Positions 11,763 to 22,364 of a stretch of DNA of 64,000 nucleotides are shown one piece after another (the first letter of the stretch is position 1; each line of letters starts with the position of its first letter). Source of the DNA: Rhinopithecus roxellana (taxonomy: Eukaryota > Chordata > Mammalia > Primates > Cercopithecidae); contig NC_044555.1 in the NCBI RefSeq assembly GCF_007565055.1, positions 40,729,235 through 40,793,234 of the forward strand, given 5' to 3'. A program made the position numbers and the translations under genes. The notes under the pieces were generated by a model that saw nothing but the letters and a program-made list of their open reading frames with translations, had not been told where the DNA came from and ran no database searches.

Positions 11763-13189
11763 CAAAACAAGATATATAGACCAATGGAACAGAACAGAGA
11801 CCTCAGAAATAACACCACACATCTACAACCATCTGATCTTTGACAAACCTGACAAAAACAAGCAATGGGGAAAGGATTCCCTATTGAATAAATGGTACTG
11901 AGAAAACTGGCTAGCCATATGTAGGAAGCTGAAACTGGATCCCTTCCTTACACTTTACACAAAAATTAACTCAAGACGGATTAAAGACTTAAATGTAAGA
12001 CCTAAAACCATAAAAACTCTAGAAGAAAACCTAGGCAATACTATTCAGAACATATGGATAGGCAAAGACTTCATGATTAAAACACCAAAAGCAATGGTAA
12101 CAAAAGCCAAAATAGACAAATGAGATCTAATTAAACTAACACCAAAAGCAATGGTAACAAAAGCCAAAATAGACAAATGAGATCTAATTAAACTAAAGAT
12201 CTTCTGCACAGCAAAAGAAACTATCTTCAGAGTGAACAGGCAACCTACAGAATGGGAGAATATTTTTGCAATCTATCCGTCTGACAAAGGGCTAATATCC
12301 AGAATCTACAAAGAACTCAAATTTACAAGAAGGAAAACAAACAACTCCATCAAAAAGTGGGCAAAGTATATTAACAGACATTTCTCAAAAGAAGACATTT
12401 ATGCAGCCAACAGACATATCAAAAAATGCTCATCATCACTGGTCATCAGAGAAATGCAAATCAAAACCACAATGAGATACCATCTCATGCCAGTTAGAAT
12501 GGAGATCATTAAAAAGTCAGCAAAAAACAGATGCTGGAGAGGATGTGGAGAAGTAGGAACACTTTTACACTGTTGGTGGGAGTGTAAATTAGTTCAGCCA
12601 TTGTGGAAGACAGTGTGGCGATTCCTCAAGGATCTAGAACTAGAAATACCATTTGACCCAGCAATCCCATTACTGAGTGTATATCCAAAGGATTATAAAT
12701 CATGCTACTATAAAGGCACATGCACATGTATGTTTATTGTGTCACTATTCACAATAGCAAAGACTTGGAACTAACCCAAATGTCCATCAGTAATAGACTG
12801 GAGAAAGAAAATGTGGCACATATACACCATGGGATACTGTGCAGCCATAAAAAAGCATGATTTCATGTCCTTTGCAGGGACATGGATGAGGCTGGGAACC
12901 ATCATTCTCAGCAAAATATCACAAGGACAGAAAATCAAACACCGCATGTTCTCACTCATAAGTGGGAGTTGAACAAGGAGAACACATGGACACAGGGAGG
13001 GGAACATCATCACGCACCAGGGCCTGTTGGGGGGGTGGGGCCTGGGGGAGGGATAGCGTTAGGAAAAATACCTAATGTAAGTGACAAGATGATGGATGCA
13101 GCAAAGCAACATGGCACGTGTATACCTGTGTAACAAACCTGCATGTTGTGCACATGTACCTTAGAACTTAAAGTATAATAATAATAATA
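11763..13189 (+). mobile_element. L1PA-type, 5'-truncated, forward, nested in the older L1
   Basis: It starts in the last third of ORF2 ('atatagaccaatggaacaga') and ends in a 3'UTR and a TAA-rich tail at 13189. Target duplications GAAAAGTGTCTGTCTG (11747-11762) and GAAAAGTGTCTATCTG (13190-13205) differ at one base. A 180-codon open piece at 12232-12774 covers the C-terminal region, including CWWECKLVQPLWKTVWRFLK. Confidence 0.94.
12082..12195 (+). repeat. 57-bp tandem duplication inside L1 ORF2
   Basis: A 57-bp unit (starting ACACCAAAAGCAATGGTAAC) occurs twice head to tail, at 12082-12138 and 12139-12195, with no visible difference between copies. The length is 19 codons. Both copies contain the same TGA in 'agacaaatgagatc', where working elements read TGG, so the stop predates the duplication. 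Confidence 0.95.
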
Positions 13190-13497
13190 GAAAAGTGTCT
13201 ATCTGTTCATGTCTTTTGCCTATTTTATATTTGTATTATTGGAGTTTTTTGTTTAATTTTCCTATAGATTCTAGATATTTGACCTTTTTCAGATGCATAG
13301 TTTGAAAATATTTTTCCCGTTACGAAGACTGTCTGTTTACTCTGATGGCAATTTATTTTGCTCTCAGAAACGCTTTAGTTTATTTAGGTCTCAATGTCAA
13401 TTTTTTTTGTTGTTGTTGCAATTGTTTTTGAGGACTTAACCATAAATTCTTCACCAAAACTGATGTCGAGAAGAGTATTTCCTTGATTTCCTTTTTT

Positions 13498-13810
13498 ATT
13501 TTATTATTATTAATTTTTGAGACCAGATCTCTCTCTGTTGCCCAGGTTGAAGTGCAGTGGTGTGATCTCAGCTCAGCTTACTACACCCATACCTCCCAGA
13601 CTCAAGTGGTCCTCCCACCTCAGCCTCCCAAGGAGCTGGGACTACAGGCACATGCCATCATGCCCTGTTAATTTTTGTGTGCTTTCTGTAGGCGAGGTCT
13701 TACCATGTTGGTGTTGCCCAGGCTTGTCTTGAACTCCTGAGTTTAAGCAATCGGCTCACCTTGTCCTCCCAAAGCACTGAGATTACAGGCATGAGCAACC
13801 ACTCCCAGCT
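13498..13810 (-). mobile_element. Old Alu (AluJ-type), reverse, in L1
   Basis: The arrangement is reverse Alu with heavy divergence ('gagcaaccactcccagc' at the head and 'accagatctctctctgttgccc' at the tail). AluJ-like bases and the lack of a clear target duplication fit an old insertion into the reverse L1. Confidence 0.85.
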
Positions 13811-15607
13811 AAATTTCCGTGTAGAATTTTTATAGTTTCACATCTTACATTTAAGTCTTTAGTCTATCTTGAGTTAATTTTTGTGTATGGTGAGAATTAG
13901 TAGTGCATTTTTACTGTTTTGCATATGGGTATCCAGTTGTCCTAGTACCATTTATCAAATATGGAATCATTTCTCCATTGCTTATTTTTGTTGATTTTGT
14001 CAAAGATCAGATTGTTCTAGGTGTGTAAGTTTATTTCTCAATTATTTACCAGTCTAATTATATATATTTTTTTATCAGTGGCAGGTTTTTTTGGTTACTG
14101 TAACCTTATAGTACAGTGTGAAATGGAAATACGTGATACTATTAGATTTGTTCTATTTGCTTGGGATTGCTTTGGCTATCCAGGCTTTTTTGTTGTTGTT
14201 GTTTCAAATACATTTTAGAATAGATTTTTTCTCATTTCATGAAAAAATGACACTGATATTTTTATAAAGATAAAATTGAATCTGTAAATTGTTTTGAAAC
14301 TGTAACCATTTAAAAAATATTGATTCTCCCAATCCATGAGAATGAAATGTTTTTCCGTTTATTTTTGTCATCTCTGATTTCTTTCAGCAGTGTTTTGTAG
14401 TAATCCTTGCAGAGATCTTTCATCTTTTGGTTTGATGAGTTCCTGAGTATTTCATTTTTGGGATTTTTGTGTGGCTATTATGAGTGACTTTGTATTCTTG
14501 ATTTGCTTCTCAGTTAGAATATTATTGGTGAATGGAAATGCTGGTGATTTTTTGTAAGTTAACTTTGTATCCTGAAACTTTATTGAATTCATATTCCAGT
14601 TCAAGGAGAATTCTAATGAGTCTTTTGAGTTTTCTATGTATAGAGTCCATATCATCAGCAAAGAGAGATAGTTTGACTTCTTTTCCTATTTCTATGCCTT
14701 TTATTTCTTTCTGTTGCCTGATTATTCAGACTATGACTTCCAGTACTATGTTAAATAGGAGTGGTGAAAGTAAGCATCCTTGCCTTGTTACAGTTCTCAA
14801 GCAGGATGGTTCCAGCTTTTGGCCGTGCACTATGGTGTTGGTAGTGAGTTTATCATAGATGGCTCTTCCTGTTTCAAGGTTTGTTCTTTAGATGCCTAGT
14901 TTGTTGATGACTTTTATTATAAAGAGATGTTGGATTTCATTGAAGGCTTTATCTGCATCTATTGTAATGATCATGTGTGTTTTTATTCTGTTTATGTGAT
15001 GAATCATATTTATTGATTTGCATATATTAAACCAACCTTGTATTTCAGGAATAAAGCCTATAGGATCATGGTAAATTAACTTTTTGATATGTTGCTAGAT
15101 TCAATTTCCTAGTATTTTGTTTATGATTTTTGCATCAAAGTTCATCAGGGATATTGCTGTGAAGTTTTCTTTGGTAAGTCTCTGCCAAATTTTGGTATCA
15201 GCGTGATGCTAGCTTCTTAGATTAAGTTAGGAAGAAGTTCCTCCTCCTAAGTTTTTTGAAATAGATTCAGTATAATTGGCATCACTTCTTCTTTGTACTT
15301 GTGGGAGAATTCAGTTGTTATTCCATTTGGTATTCTGTGGTTTGTAGGATTCTGTGGTTGGTAGGATTTTTATTAATGATTCCATCTCTGAACTTGTTGT
15401 TGATCTATTCAGATTGTCACTTTCCTCCTGGTTCAATTTTGGGAGACTGTGTGTCTCTGGGAATTTGTCCATTTTCTCTACATTTGCTAATTAATTTGCA
15501 TAGAGGTGCTTATAATATTCTCTGAGGTTCCTTTGTATTTCTATGAGATTGGTTGTAATACTGTTTGTCATTTCTAATTCCACCTTTTTGGATCTTCTGT
15601 TTGTTTT

Positions 15608-16245
15608 GTTATGCCCAGACCGTTTATTCCCCAAAGAAGACCACCAGAGTCCAGAGTCAAAGCCAAGCGGCAAGGATCTTTACTGCAAGTTCGAACTTGG
15701 TCCCTCCATTCCACAACATACAAGAGGGCCCCGAACGATGCATGTGCCCGCTTTTTATAGCCCGATGTATACAGGATATGTAAGGTTACAGAGGAACAAA
15801 GGAATTCTTTTGGTCACAGCATCACAATTGGTTAATATTCTAAGTTATACATTTAACAGTTTTCTATTTGTTCCCACGCATTTAGTAAAACTACAAATAG
15901 TTGTGACCTTATCGGGGGCTCTCTAGGTGGTGTTTCTGAGATATATGGGGGGATGTGTTTGTGTTGGGCTCAGGAAGTTGGGACAAATAGAGGAATGTGT
16001 TTGTACTGGGCCCAGGACTGAGATATATGGCAGACACCGGTAATTAGAACAGAACAGAGCAGGACAGGGACTTTCACAACGCTTGTCCTTACAACGTCTG
16101 GAATCTATAGATAAGCTAATCGGTTAGGTCCGGGGTCGATCTTTAACTAGGCTCAGGGCGCCGCCCGGGCTGTCAGGGCACCGCCCGGGCTGTTTGCCTG
16201 TGGACTTCATTTCTGCCTTTTAGTCTTTTCATTTGATCTCTTTCA
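15608..16245 (-). mobile_element. Solo LTR, gammaretrovirus-like, copy 1
   Basis: The LTR starts TGTTATGCCC and ends TCTTTCA on the plus strand, bounded by an exact 4-bp duplication GTTT (15604-15607 and 16246-16249) inside the old L1. Reading the minus strand, it begins TGAAAGAG, has a TATA-like CTATAAAAAG at 15760-15751, an AGTAAA and, near the 3' edge, AATAAA (15629-15624). A 4-bp duplication and the TGAAAG start fit class I (gamma) retroviruses. No internal viral sequence or primer site remains beside it, so it is a solo LTR left by recombination. It is the longest of the three copies because of extra sequence at about 16035-16230. Confidence 0.88.
16154..16193. repeat. GC-rich 20-bp tandem repeat in LTR copy 1
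   Basis: Two units of CAGGGCGCCGCCCGGGCTGT occur back to back (16154-16173, 16174-16193), differing at one base (G to A). They lie in the U3 start of the reverse LTR and stand out as GC-rich in an AT-rich window. Confidence 0.9.
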
Positions 16246-17215
16246 GTTTCTTTTGTGTTAATGTGCCTAATGGTTTATCAATCTTGTTTATTTTTCAAAG
16301 AACCAATTCTTGGTTTAATTGATCTGATCTTTTTGTGGACTTTTGGTCTCAATTTTTTCAGTTCATCTCTGATTTTAGTTATTTTTTATCTTCTATTGGC
16401 TGAAATTTGCTTTATGGCTGAGCATATAGTCTTTCTTAGAATACGTTCTGTGTGCAAATGAGAAGAATGCATTGATTGTAGTTGTTGGGTGATGTAGTCT
16501 TTAGATGCCTGTTTTGTCCAATTAGTCAAGTGTTAGATTTAAGTCCAAAATTTATTTGGTATTTTTCTGCCTTAATGACCTGCCTAACAATTTCACTAGA
16601 GTATTGAAGTTCCCCACTATTATTTTGTGCCCTTGTAAGGCTTTGCATAGGTCAAGAAGAACTTGTTTTGTGAATCTAGGTGCTCCAGTATTGTATTTGC
16701 ATAGATTTAGGGTAATTAAGTCTTTTGTTGAATTGAACCTTTTATTATGCAATTCCTTTCTTTGTTCTTCTTGACTGTTGCTGGTGTAATCTGTTTTATC
16801 AAGAGTAGTGACTCCTGCTCTTTTTTTTTAATTTATTTTCTGCTTGCATGGTAGATTTTCCTGCATCCCTTTACTTTTAACTTGTGTATGTCATTACATG
16901 TGAGGGGCAACACTTGAAAACACCAGACTGTTATGTCTTGTCTTTTTATCCAACTTGTCACTCTATTCCTTTTAAGTGGGGCATTTAGGCTATTTACATT
17001 TAGGGTCAGTATTGATATACAAGATTTTGATCTTGTCATTGTGTTGTTGGCTGCTTGTTTTGTAGACTTGATTGCATAATTGTTTTATATTGTCTGTGGG
17101 CTATGTGCTTGAGTGTGTTTTTGTGTTAGCAAGTTTCAATCTTTTGTTTCCATATTTAGTACTCCCTTAAGAAACGTGTGTAAGCTTGGTTGGATGGTTA
17201 TAAATTCCCAGCAGT

Positions 17216-18390
17216 TCATATAGTGTGAAAAGATTTGTATGAGAGGAGATTGGAGCTAGGAAAGTCAAGTTATAGTTTGCTCTAGTTCACATGAGAGATA
17301 ATAAGGACTTGAACTAAGCCAATATAGAGAGTAAAAAACAACAGATGGTAAAAATGGAATGGATTCAAAAAAATTAAAATAGTACAACTTATTAGATTTT
17401 TCAAAAGTTGGATATAAGGTAAGTGAGAAAATTTGGAGAAAAAATGTTGACAATGAAGCCTAAAAGCCAGATAAGAAATATAAGGCAAAACATTTTTAGA
17501 CAAACATTTTGGAATACAGTAGCATTACATATCTATTTATTGAAGAAAGCAAGACAAATTGGTACCATCTAGTTATAGAACCAAATGATGTTTCAATATA
17601 AAAAATTAAAATTAAAATATATTTCAACTTGATAGTCATGGTTCTGTAATATTTCTGTTATTACAAGGGAACTTTATTTCTATTTATTTATAAAGATAAC
17701 ATGAATCTCAAAGTAGATTTTTATAGTCCAGGAATCTACTTCTAAACCACTAGTCACAGGCTTATCATACATAATATTATTCTGGGTGACCTCTCAACAT
17801 TGAGGTTGTTTATATTTTATAAATTTTATAACTAATGTTTTAATTCATTTGACTAATAGCAAATATGTCCATGTAGATTTTCTCCCCACCTTTAGATTTT
17901 AAAATGAAACCTACTTCTGCCAAATGAATAAACTTCTAAGGATAAAGAAGCAAACTGCTTTAGTCTAAATTGTAAACTATATTGAATATTAATTAAACAT
18001 TAATAGGTTTGAGTAAAATTGACCTAGTTTTGTGGGCACTAGACTATAATCCATATTCTGATATAATAGCTGAAAATGTATGTAATGGCCAGTAGAAATA
18101 TATAAACACGGTAATTTGTATATATCAGATCAATTTACATGGAATTTAAATAATTTATTTTTACATTAAACTGAATGAATAACATTGTATACAGTTAATA
18201 AGTATCAAAATCTTATTTTGTTATGGTTAGAACACTCAACATGAGATCTACCTTCCTAACAAAATTTTAAGTGCACTTTTACACTATTTTTGCTATAAGT
18301 ACAATGTTATACAGTAAATCTCTGGAGTCTATTAATCATAATTAATTGAAATTTTACATCTGTTGTAGTAATATTCCATTTACCCTTCCC
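17216..18390. other. AT-rich stretch with no gene or named repeat
   Basis: This is AT-rich sequence with scattered short runs and no open frame longer than about 73 codons. I could not match it to L1, Alu or LTR families. Confidence 0.5.
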
Positions 18391-18548
18391 TTCAGGACCT
18401 GGCAACCACCATTTCACTTGCATTCCATGAATTTGACTATTACAGACATACCATGTAAATGAAATCATGCAGTATTTGTCCTTCTGTGACTGGCTTATTT
18501 CACTTAGTATAATGTTCTCAAAGCTTATCTATATTAGAAGCATTTATG
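18391..18548 (-). mobile_element. L1M 3'UTR fragment, left half
   Basis: The motif order 'ggcaaccaccatttcac', 'gaatttgactattaca', 'aaatgaaatcatgcagtatt' and 'gactggcttatttcactta' is that of an L1M 3'UTR in reverse. It resumes at 27622 after the long L1 insertion. Confidence 0.8.
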
Positions 18549-19122
18549 GTGGGTGGCTCTCATGGAAAAGAACAAAAGGGCAAGTAAATATAGCATGTTT
18601 AAAACATCCAAGTACTTGTGTTGGGACTCATGAGGAAAATAGCTCAATCTGCAAATAATGGAGAAAAGCAGGCCATGGTGACAGCCCACCTGAGACTGAC
18701 AGGGAGCCAAGGGAACCTCTTTCTGCCCAGGGAAGCAGTGAGTGAACCTGTGACCCCTGGAAACCATGCATATCCCACAAATCTTTGCAATCCTCAGGTA
18801 AAGAGATTCCCTGCTGATCCCCTTCACCAGAGTCTTTGATCTGACACAAAGCTCTATGGAGTCTCAGTGGAGCAGCTGCTCAGGCATGCACAAAGACCCA
18901 GGTGCTTTATGTACTCTGGCTCTGGGTTCCCTGGAAAATGGACTGTAACTCAGGCAAGGTGGGAGGTTGGACCTCCACACATACTCCTAGTATGGGAGCT
19001 GAATCCAGGGGGCCAAGTAGTGATGGTCTGTGGGCCCCACTTCCACAACACCTCGTAGGCTAAGGCCCACTGGTTTGGAATTTCAGCCGGCCATCAGCAC
19101 AAGTGCTGCACCTAACTGAGAT

Positions 19123-19920
19123 GAGATGGAGTCCGCAAGGGGAAGCGTGGGCCGCCATCTTTGCTTTTAGGATGACTCAGCCATTCCAGCCTGTGGGCCT
19201 TGGAGTGTCCAAAATGACTGGAGGTGGAAAGGATCTCCCAGCACAGCACAGCTGCTCTACCAAAAGTAGCCTATCTGCTTTTTAAAACAGGTCCTCAATG
19301 CGTGTCTGCATTGGGCTTCCCAGCTGGGGCCTCCAGTTCCCTGGCCCAAGAGATTTGATTTCTCCCTGGGATGGAGTCCTCAGAGAAAGGGGCAGGGTGT
19401 TTTAGGTGACTTAGACGTTCCACCTACAGCCTTTGGAGTGCCCAAGCCCACCAAGACAGAAGCAGTACCCCGGCACAGCACAAGTGCTTTATGAAAACAT
19501 GGCCAGACTGATTCCTTAAGTGGGTCCCCAATCCATTCCTCCTCACTGGGTAAGACCTCCCAACTGGAGTCTCCAATCACTCCTGCCAATATTCTCTTGC
19601 CAACAAAGATTTAAAAACTTCCTGGGACAGAGCTCCTAGAGGAAAGGCAGGCCACCATCTTTGCTGTTTCAGCAACTTAGCTGTTCCAGCCTCTAGGCTT
19701 TGGAAAGCCCAAGGTGACTGAGGGTGGAAGTGATACCCCAGCACAGCACAGTTGCTCTACAAAAGCATGGCTAGCCTGCTTTTTTTTTTTTTTTTAAGTG
19801 AGTCCCTGATCCCCTTCCTCCTCACTGGGTGAGACCTCCCAATTGGGGTCTCTAGCCACCTCCTGCAGGTGCATTTGGGCTGGCAACAGGTTCGTACCAC
19901 CCAGGGATGGAGCTTCCAGA
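19123..19920 (+). repeat. Tandem repeat units in the L1 5'UTR
   Basis: A recurring landmark (GGGATGGAGT/GGGACAGAGCT followed by '..AGAGGAAAGG') appears at 19123, 19368, 19623 and 19904, so about three units of 245-281 bp are arranged head to tail. Each unit also has 'CCATCTTTGCT', 'TTCCA', and 'CAGCACAGCACA(A/G)' about 200 bp later. Units are diverged from one another. Confidence 0.75.
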
Positions 19921-20150
19921 GGAAGGGAAAGGCTGCCATTTTTGATGTTTTGCAGTCTTCAATGGTGATAACTACAGGTACTAAAAAATTTGAGATGACC
20001 CCAGATGACTAGGGACCCCAGAAAACCACAGCAACCCTACAGAAAAGTGGCCATACTATTAAAAGTGTAAAAAAAAATCCAAACATTTTTTTCTGGATTT
20101 ATCTACCTTCAATCTTTGAGGTCAACAACCTCAAAGATAAGCCCAGAAAG

Positions 20151-20450
20151 ATGAGAAAGAATCAGTGCAAGAATGCTGAAAACTCAAAAAGTCAGAGTGC
20201 CTTCTTTCTTCCAAATGATTGCATCACCTCCCCAGCAAGGGTTTGGAACTGGGCTGAGGCTGTGATGGCTGAAATGACAGAAGAAGAATTCAGAATGTGG
20301 ATAAAAATGAACTTCCCTGAGCTAAAAGACCATGATGTAATGCAAAGCAAGGAAGCTAAAAACTGTGATAAATCGTTGCAGGAGCTGAAAGACAAAATAC
20401 CCAGCATAGAGAAGAATATAACTGACCTGATAGAACTAAAAACACACTAA
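20151..20450 (+). pseudogene. L1 ORF1 N-terminal fragment
   Basis: Starts MRKNQCKNAENSKSQSAFFL and runs into the coiled coil (LQELKDKIPSIEKNITDLIE) before a stop. The related sequence continues to about 20560 and then jumps to the ORF2 endonuclease region, so the RNA-binding half of ORF1 is missing. Confidence 0.85.
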
Positions 20451-21921
20451 AAGAATTTCACATGCAATTGCAAGTATTAATACCAGAATAGACCAAGTGG
20501 AAGAAAGAATCTGAGAGTTGAAGACTGTCTTTCTAAAATAAGACGGGCAGACAAGAATAGAGAATTTTTTTTTTAAACTCTAGTTTCTGATAAGTCAGGC
20601 TTTCAATCAATGAGGGTCAAAAAAGACATAAAAAGGGCATTATATAATGGTAAAGGGTTCAATTAAACAAGAAGATCTAACTATCCCAAATATATATGCA
20701 CTCAACACAGTAACACCCAGTAACAAGTTCTTAGAGATCTTCAAAGAGACTTAGACTTTCACACAATAATAGTGGGAGATTTTAACACCCGACTAATAGT
20801 GTTAGATACATCACCAAAACAGAAAATTAACAAAGATTTCCAGAAACTAAATTCAGCTCTGGATCAAATGAACCTGAATGATATCTACAGTACACATTAC
20901 CCCAAAACAACAGAATGTACATTCTTCTCATCACCACATGGCACTTAAAACCGTTCACATAATCAAAAGTAAAACACTCCATGGCAAATACAAAAGAACT
21001 AAAATTATAACAGTCTCTTGGACCACGGTGCAATAAATTTAGAGATAAAGACTAAGATAATCACTCAAAACTATGTAATATATGGAAATTAAAGAGCCTG
21101 CTCTTGAATAACTTTTGAGTAAATAATGAAATTAAGGCAGAAATCAAGAAGTTCTTTGAAATTAAAGAGAACAAAGATAAAATATACCAGAATCTCTGGG
21201 ACACATGTATGAGGGTGTTAAGAGGGAAATTCGTAGCACTAAATACTGACGTAAAAAAGTTAAAAAGATCTCAAGTTAACAACCTAAACTCAAAACTAAA
21301 AGAACTAGAGAATCAAGAGCAAACAAATCCAAAACCTAGCAGAATACAAGAAATAACCATAGTCAGAGCTGAATTAAAGGAGAAACAGACATGAAAAGCT
21401 ATTCAAAAGGTCAACAAACCCAGAATCTGTTTTTCTGAAATAATTAATAAAATAATAAAATAAAATAATAAAATAAGAAAAGAGAGAAGACTCAAATAAA
21501 GACAATTAGAAATGATAAGGGGCATATTACCACTGACCAAACAGAAATACAAAGAACCATCATAGAATATTATAAACACTTGTATGCACATAAACTAGAA
21601 AATCTAGAAGAAATGTATAAATTGCTGGACACATACACCCTCCTAAGACTGAACCAAGAATAAATTGAATCTCTAAACAGACCAATAACAAGATCTGAAG
21701 TTAAGGCAGTAATAAATAGCCTAGCAAACGAAGCCCAGGCCCAAATGGATTCACAGCTGAATGTACCTGATGGACAAAGAAGAGCTGGTAACATTCCTAC
21801 TGAAACTATTCTAAAAAACTGAGGAGGGTCTCCTTCTTAACTCATTCTACAAGGCCAGCATCATCCTGTTACCAAAACCTAGCAGAGATACAATAATAAA
21901 ATAAAATTTCAGGCCAATATT

Positions 21922-22309
21922 TATCTATTTTATTTTATGTTTTTACTTTATTTTTTTATTATTTTATTTAATTTCCATAGGTTTTGGGGGAACAGGTGGT
22001 GTTTGGTTACATGAGTAAATTCCATAGGGATTTGAGATTTTGGTGCACTCATCACCTGAGCAATATACACTGTACCCAATTTGTAGTTTTTTATCCCTCC
22101 CACTCTTTCCCCCATGTTCCCAAAGTCCATTGCATCACTCTTAAACCTTTGCATCCTCATAGCTTAGCTCCCACTTATGAGTAAGAGTATATGGTTTGGT
22201 TTTTCATTTCTGAGTTACTTCAGTTAGAATAATTGTCTCTAATTCCATCCAGGTTGCTGAAAATGCCATTATTTTGTTCCTTTTTGTGGCTGTAAAGTAT
22301 TCCATGGCA

Positions 22310-22364
<55 letters not shown>

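Larger units (their letters stand above)
11095..17215 (-). mobile_element. Old L1, long reverse copy split by three insertions
   Basis: Pieces at 11095-11762, 13206-13497, 13811-15607 and 16246-17215 form one reverse L1, running from 3'UTR through ORF2 C-terminus, reverse transcriptase (about 14300-15200) and endonuclease (about 16250-17080), and ending near 17215. Interruptions are a forward L1 (11763-13189), an AluJ (13498-13810) and a solo LTR (15608-16245). Divergence exceeds that of the L1 at 1706-7395, and ORF2 is full of stops. Confidence 0.85.

Noticed and set aside
12771..13013. Minus-strand frame resembling a membrane protein
   Set aside because: It is the antisense of an L1 3' end; hydrophobic residues reflect T-rich complement.
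15543..15926. 127-codon open frame across LTR copy 1
   Set aside because: It starts in L1 and runs through LTR regulatory sequence. Similar short frames in copy 2 (32733-33041) and copy 3 (38144-38446) arise because the LTR sequence is shared, not because it codes for protein.
18534..18849. Overlapping frames of 73-97 codons
   Set aside because: They lie in the L1 5'UTR at the start of the long forward L1.
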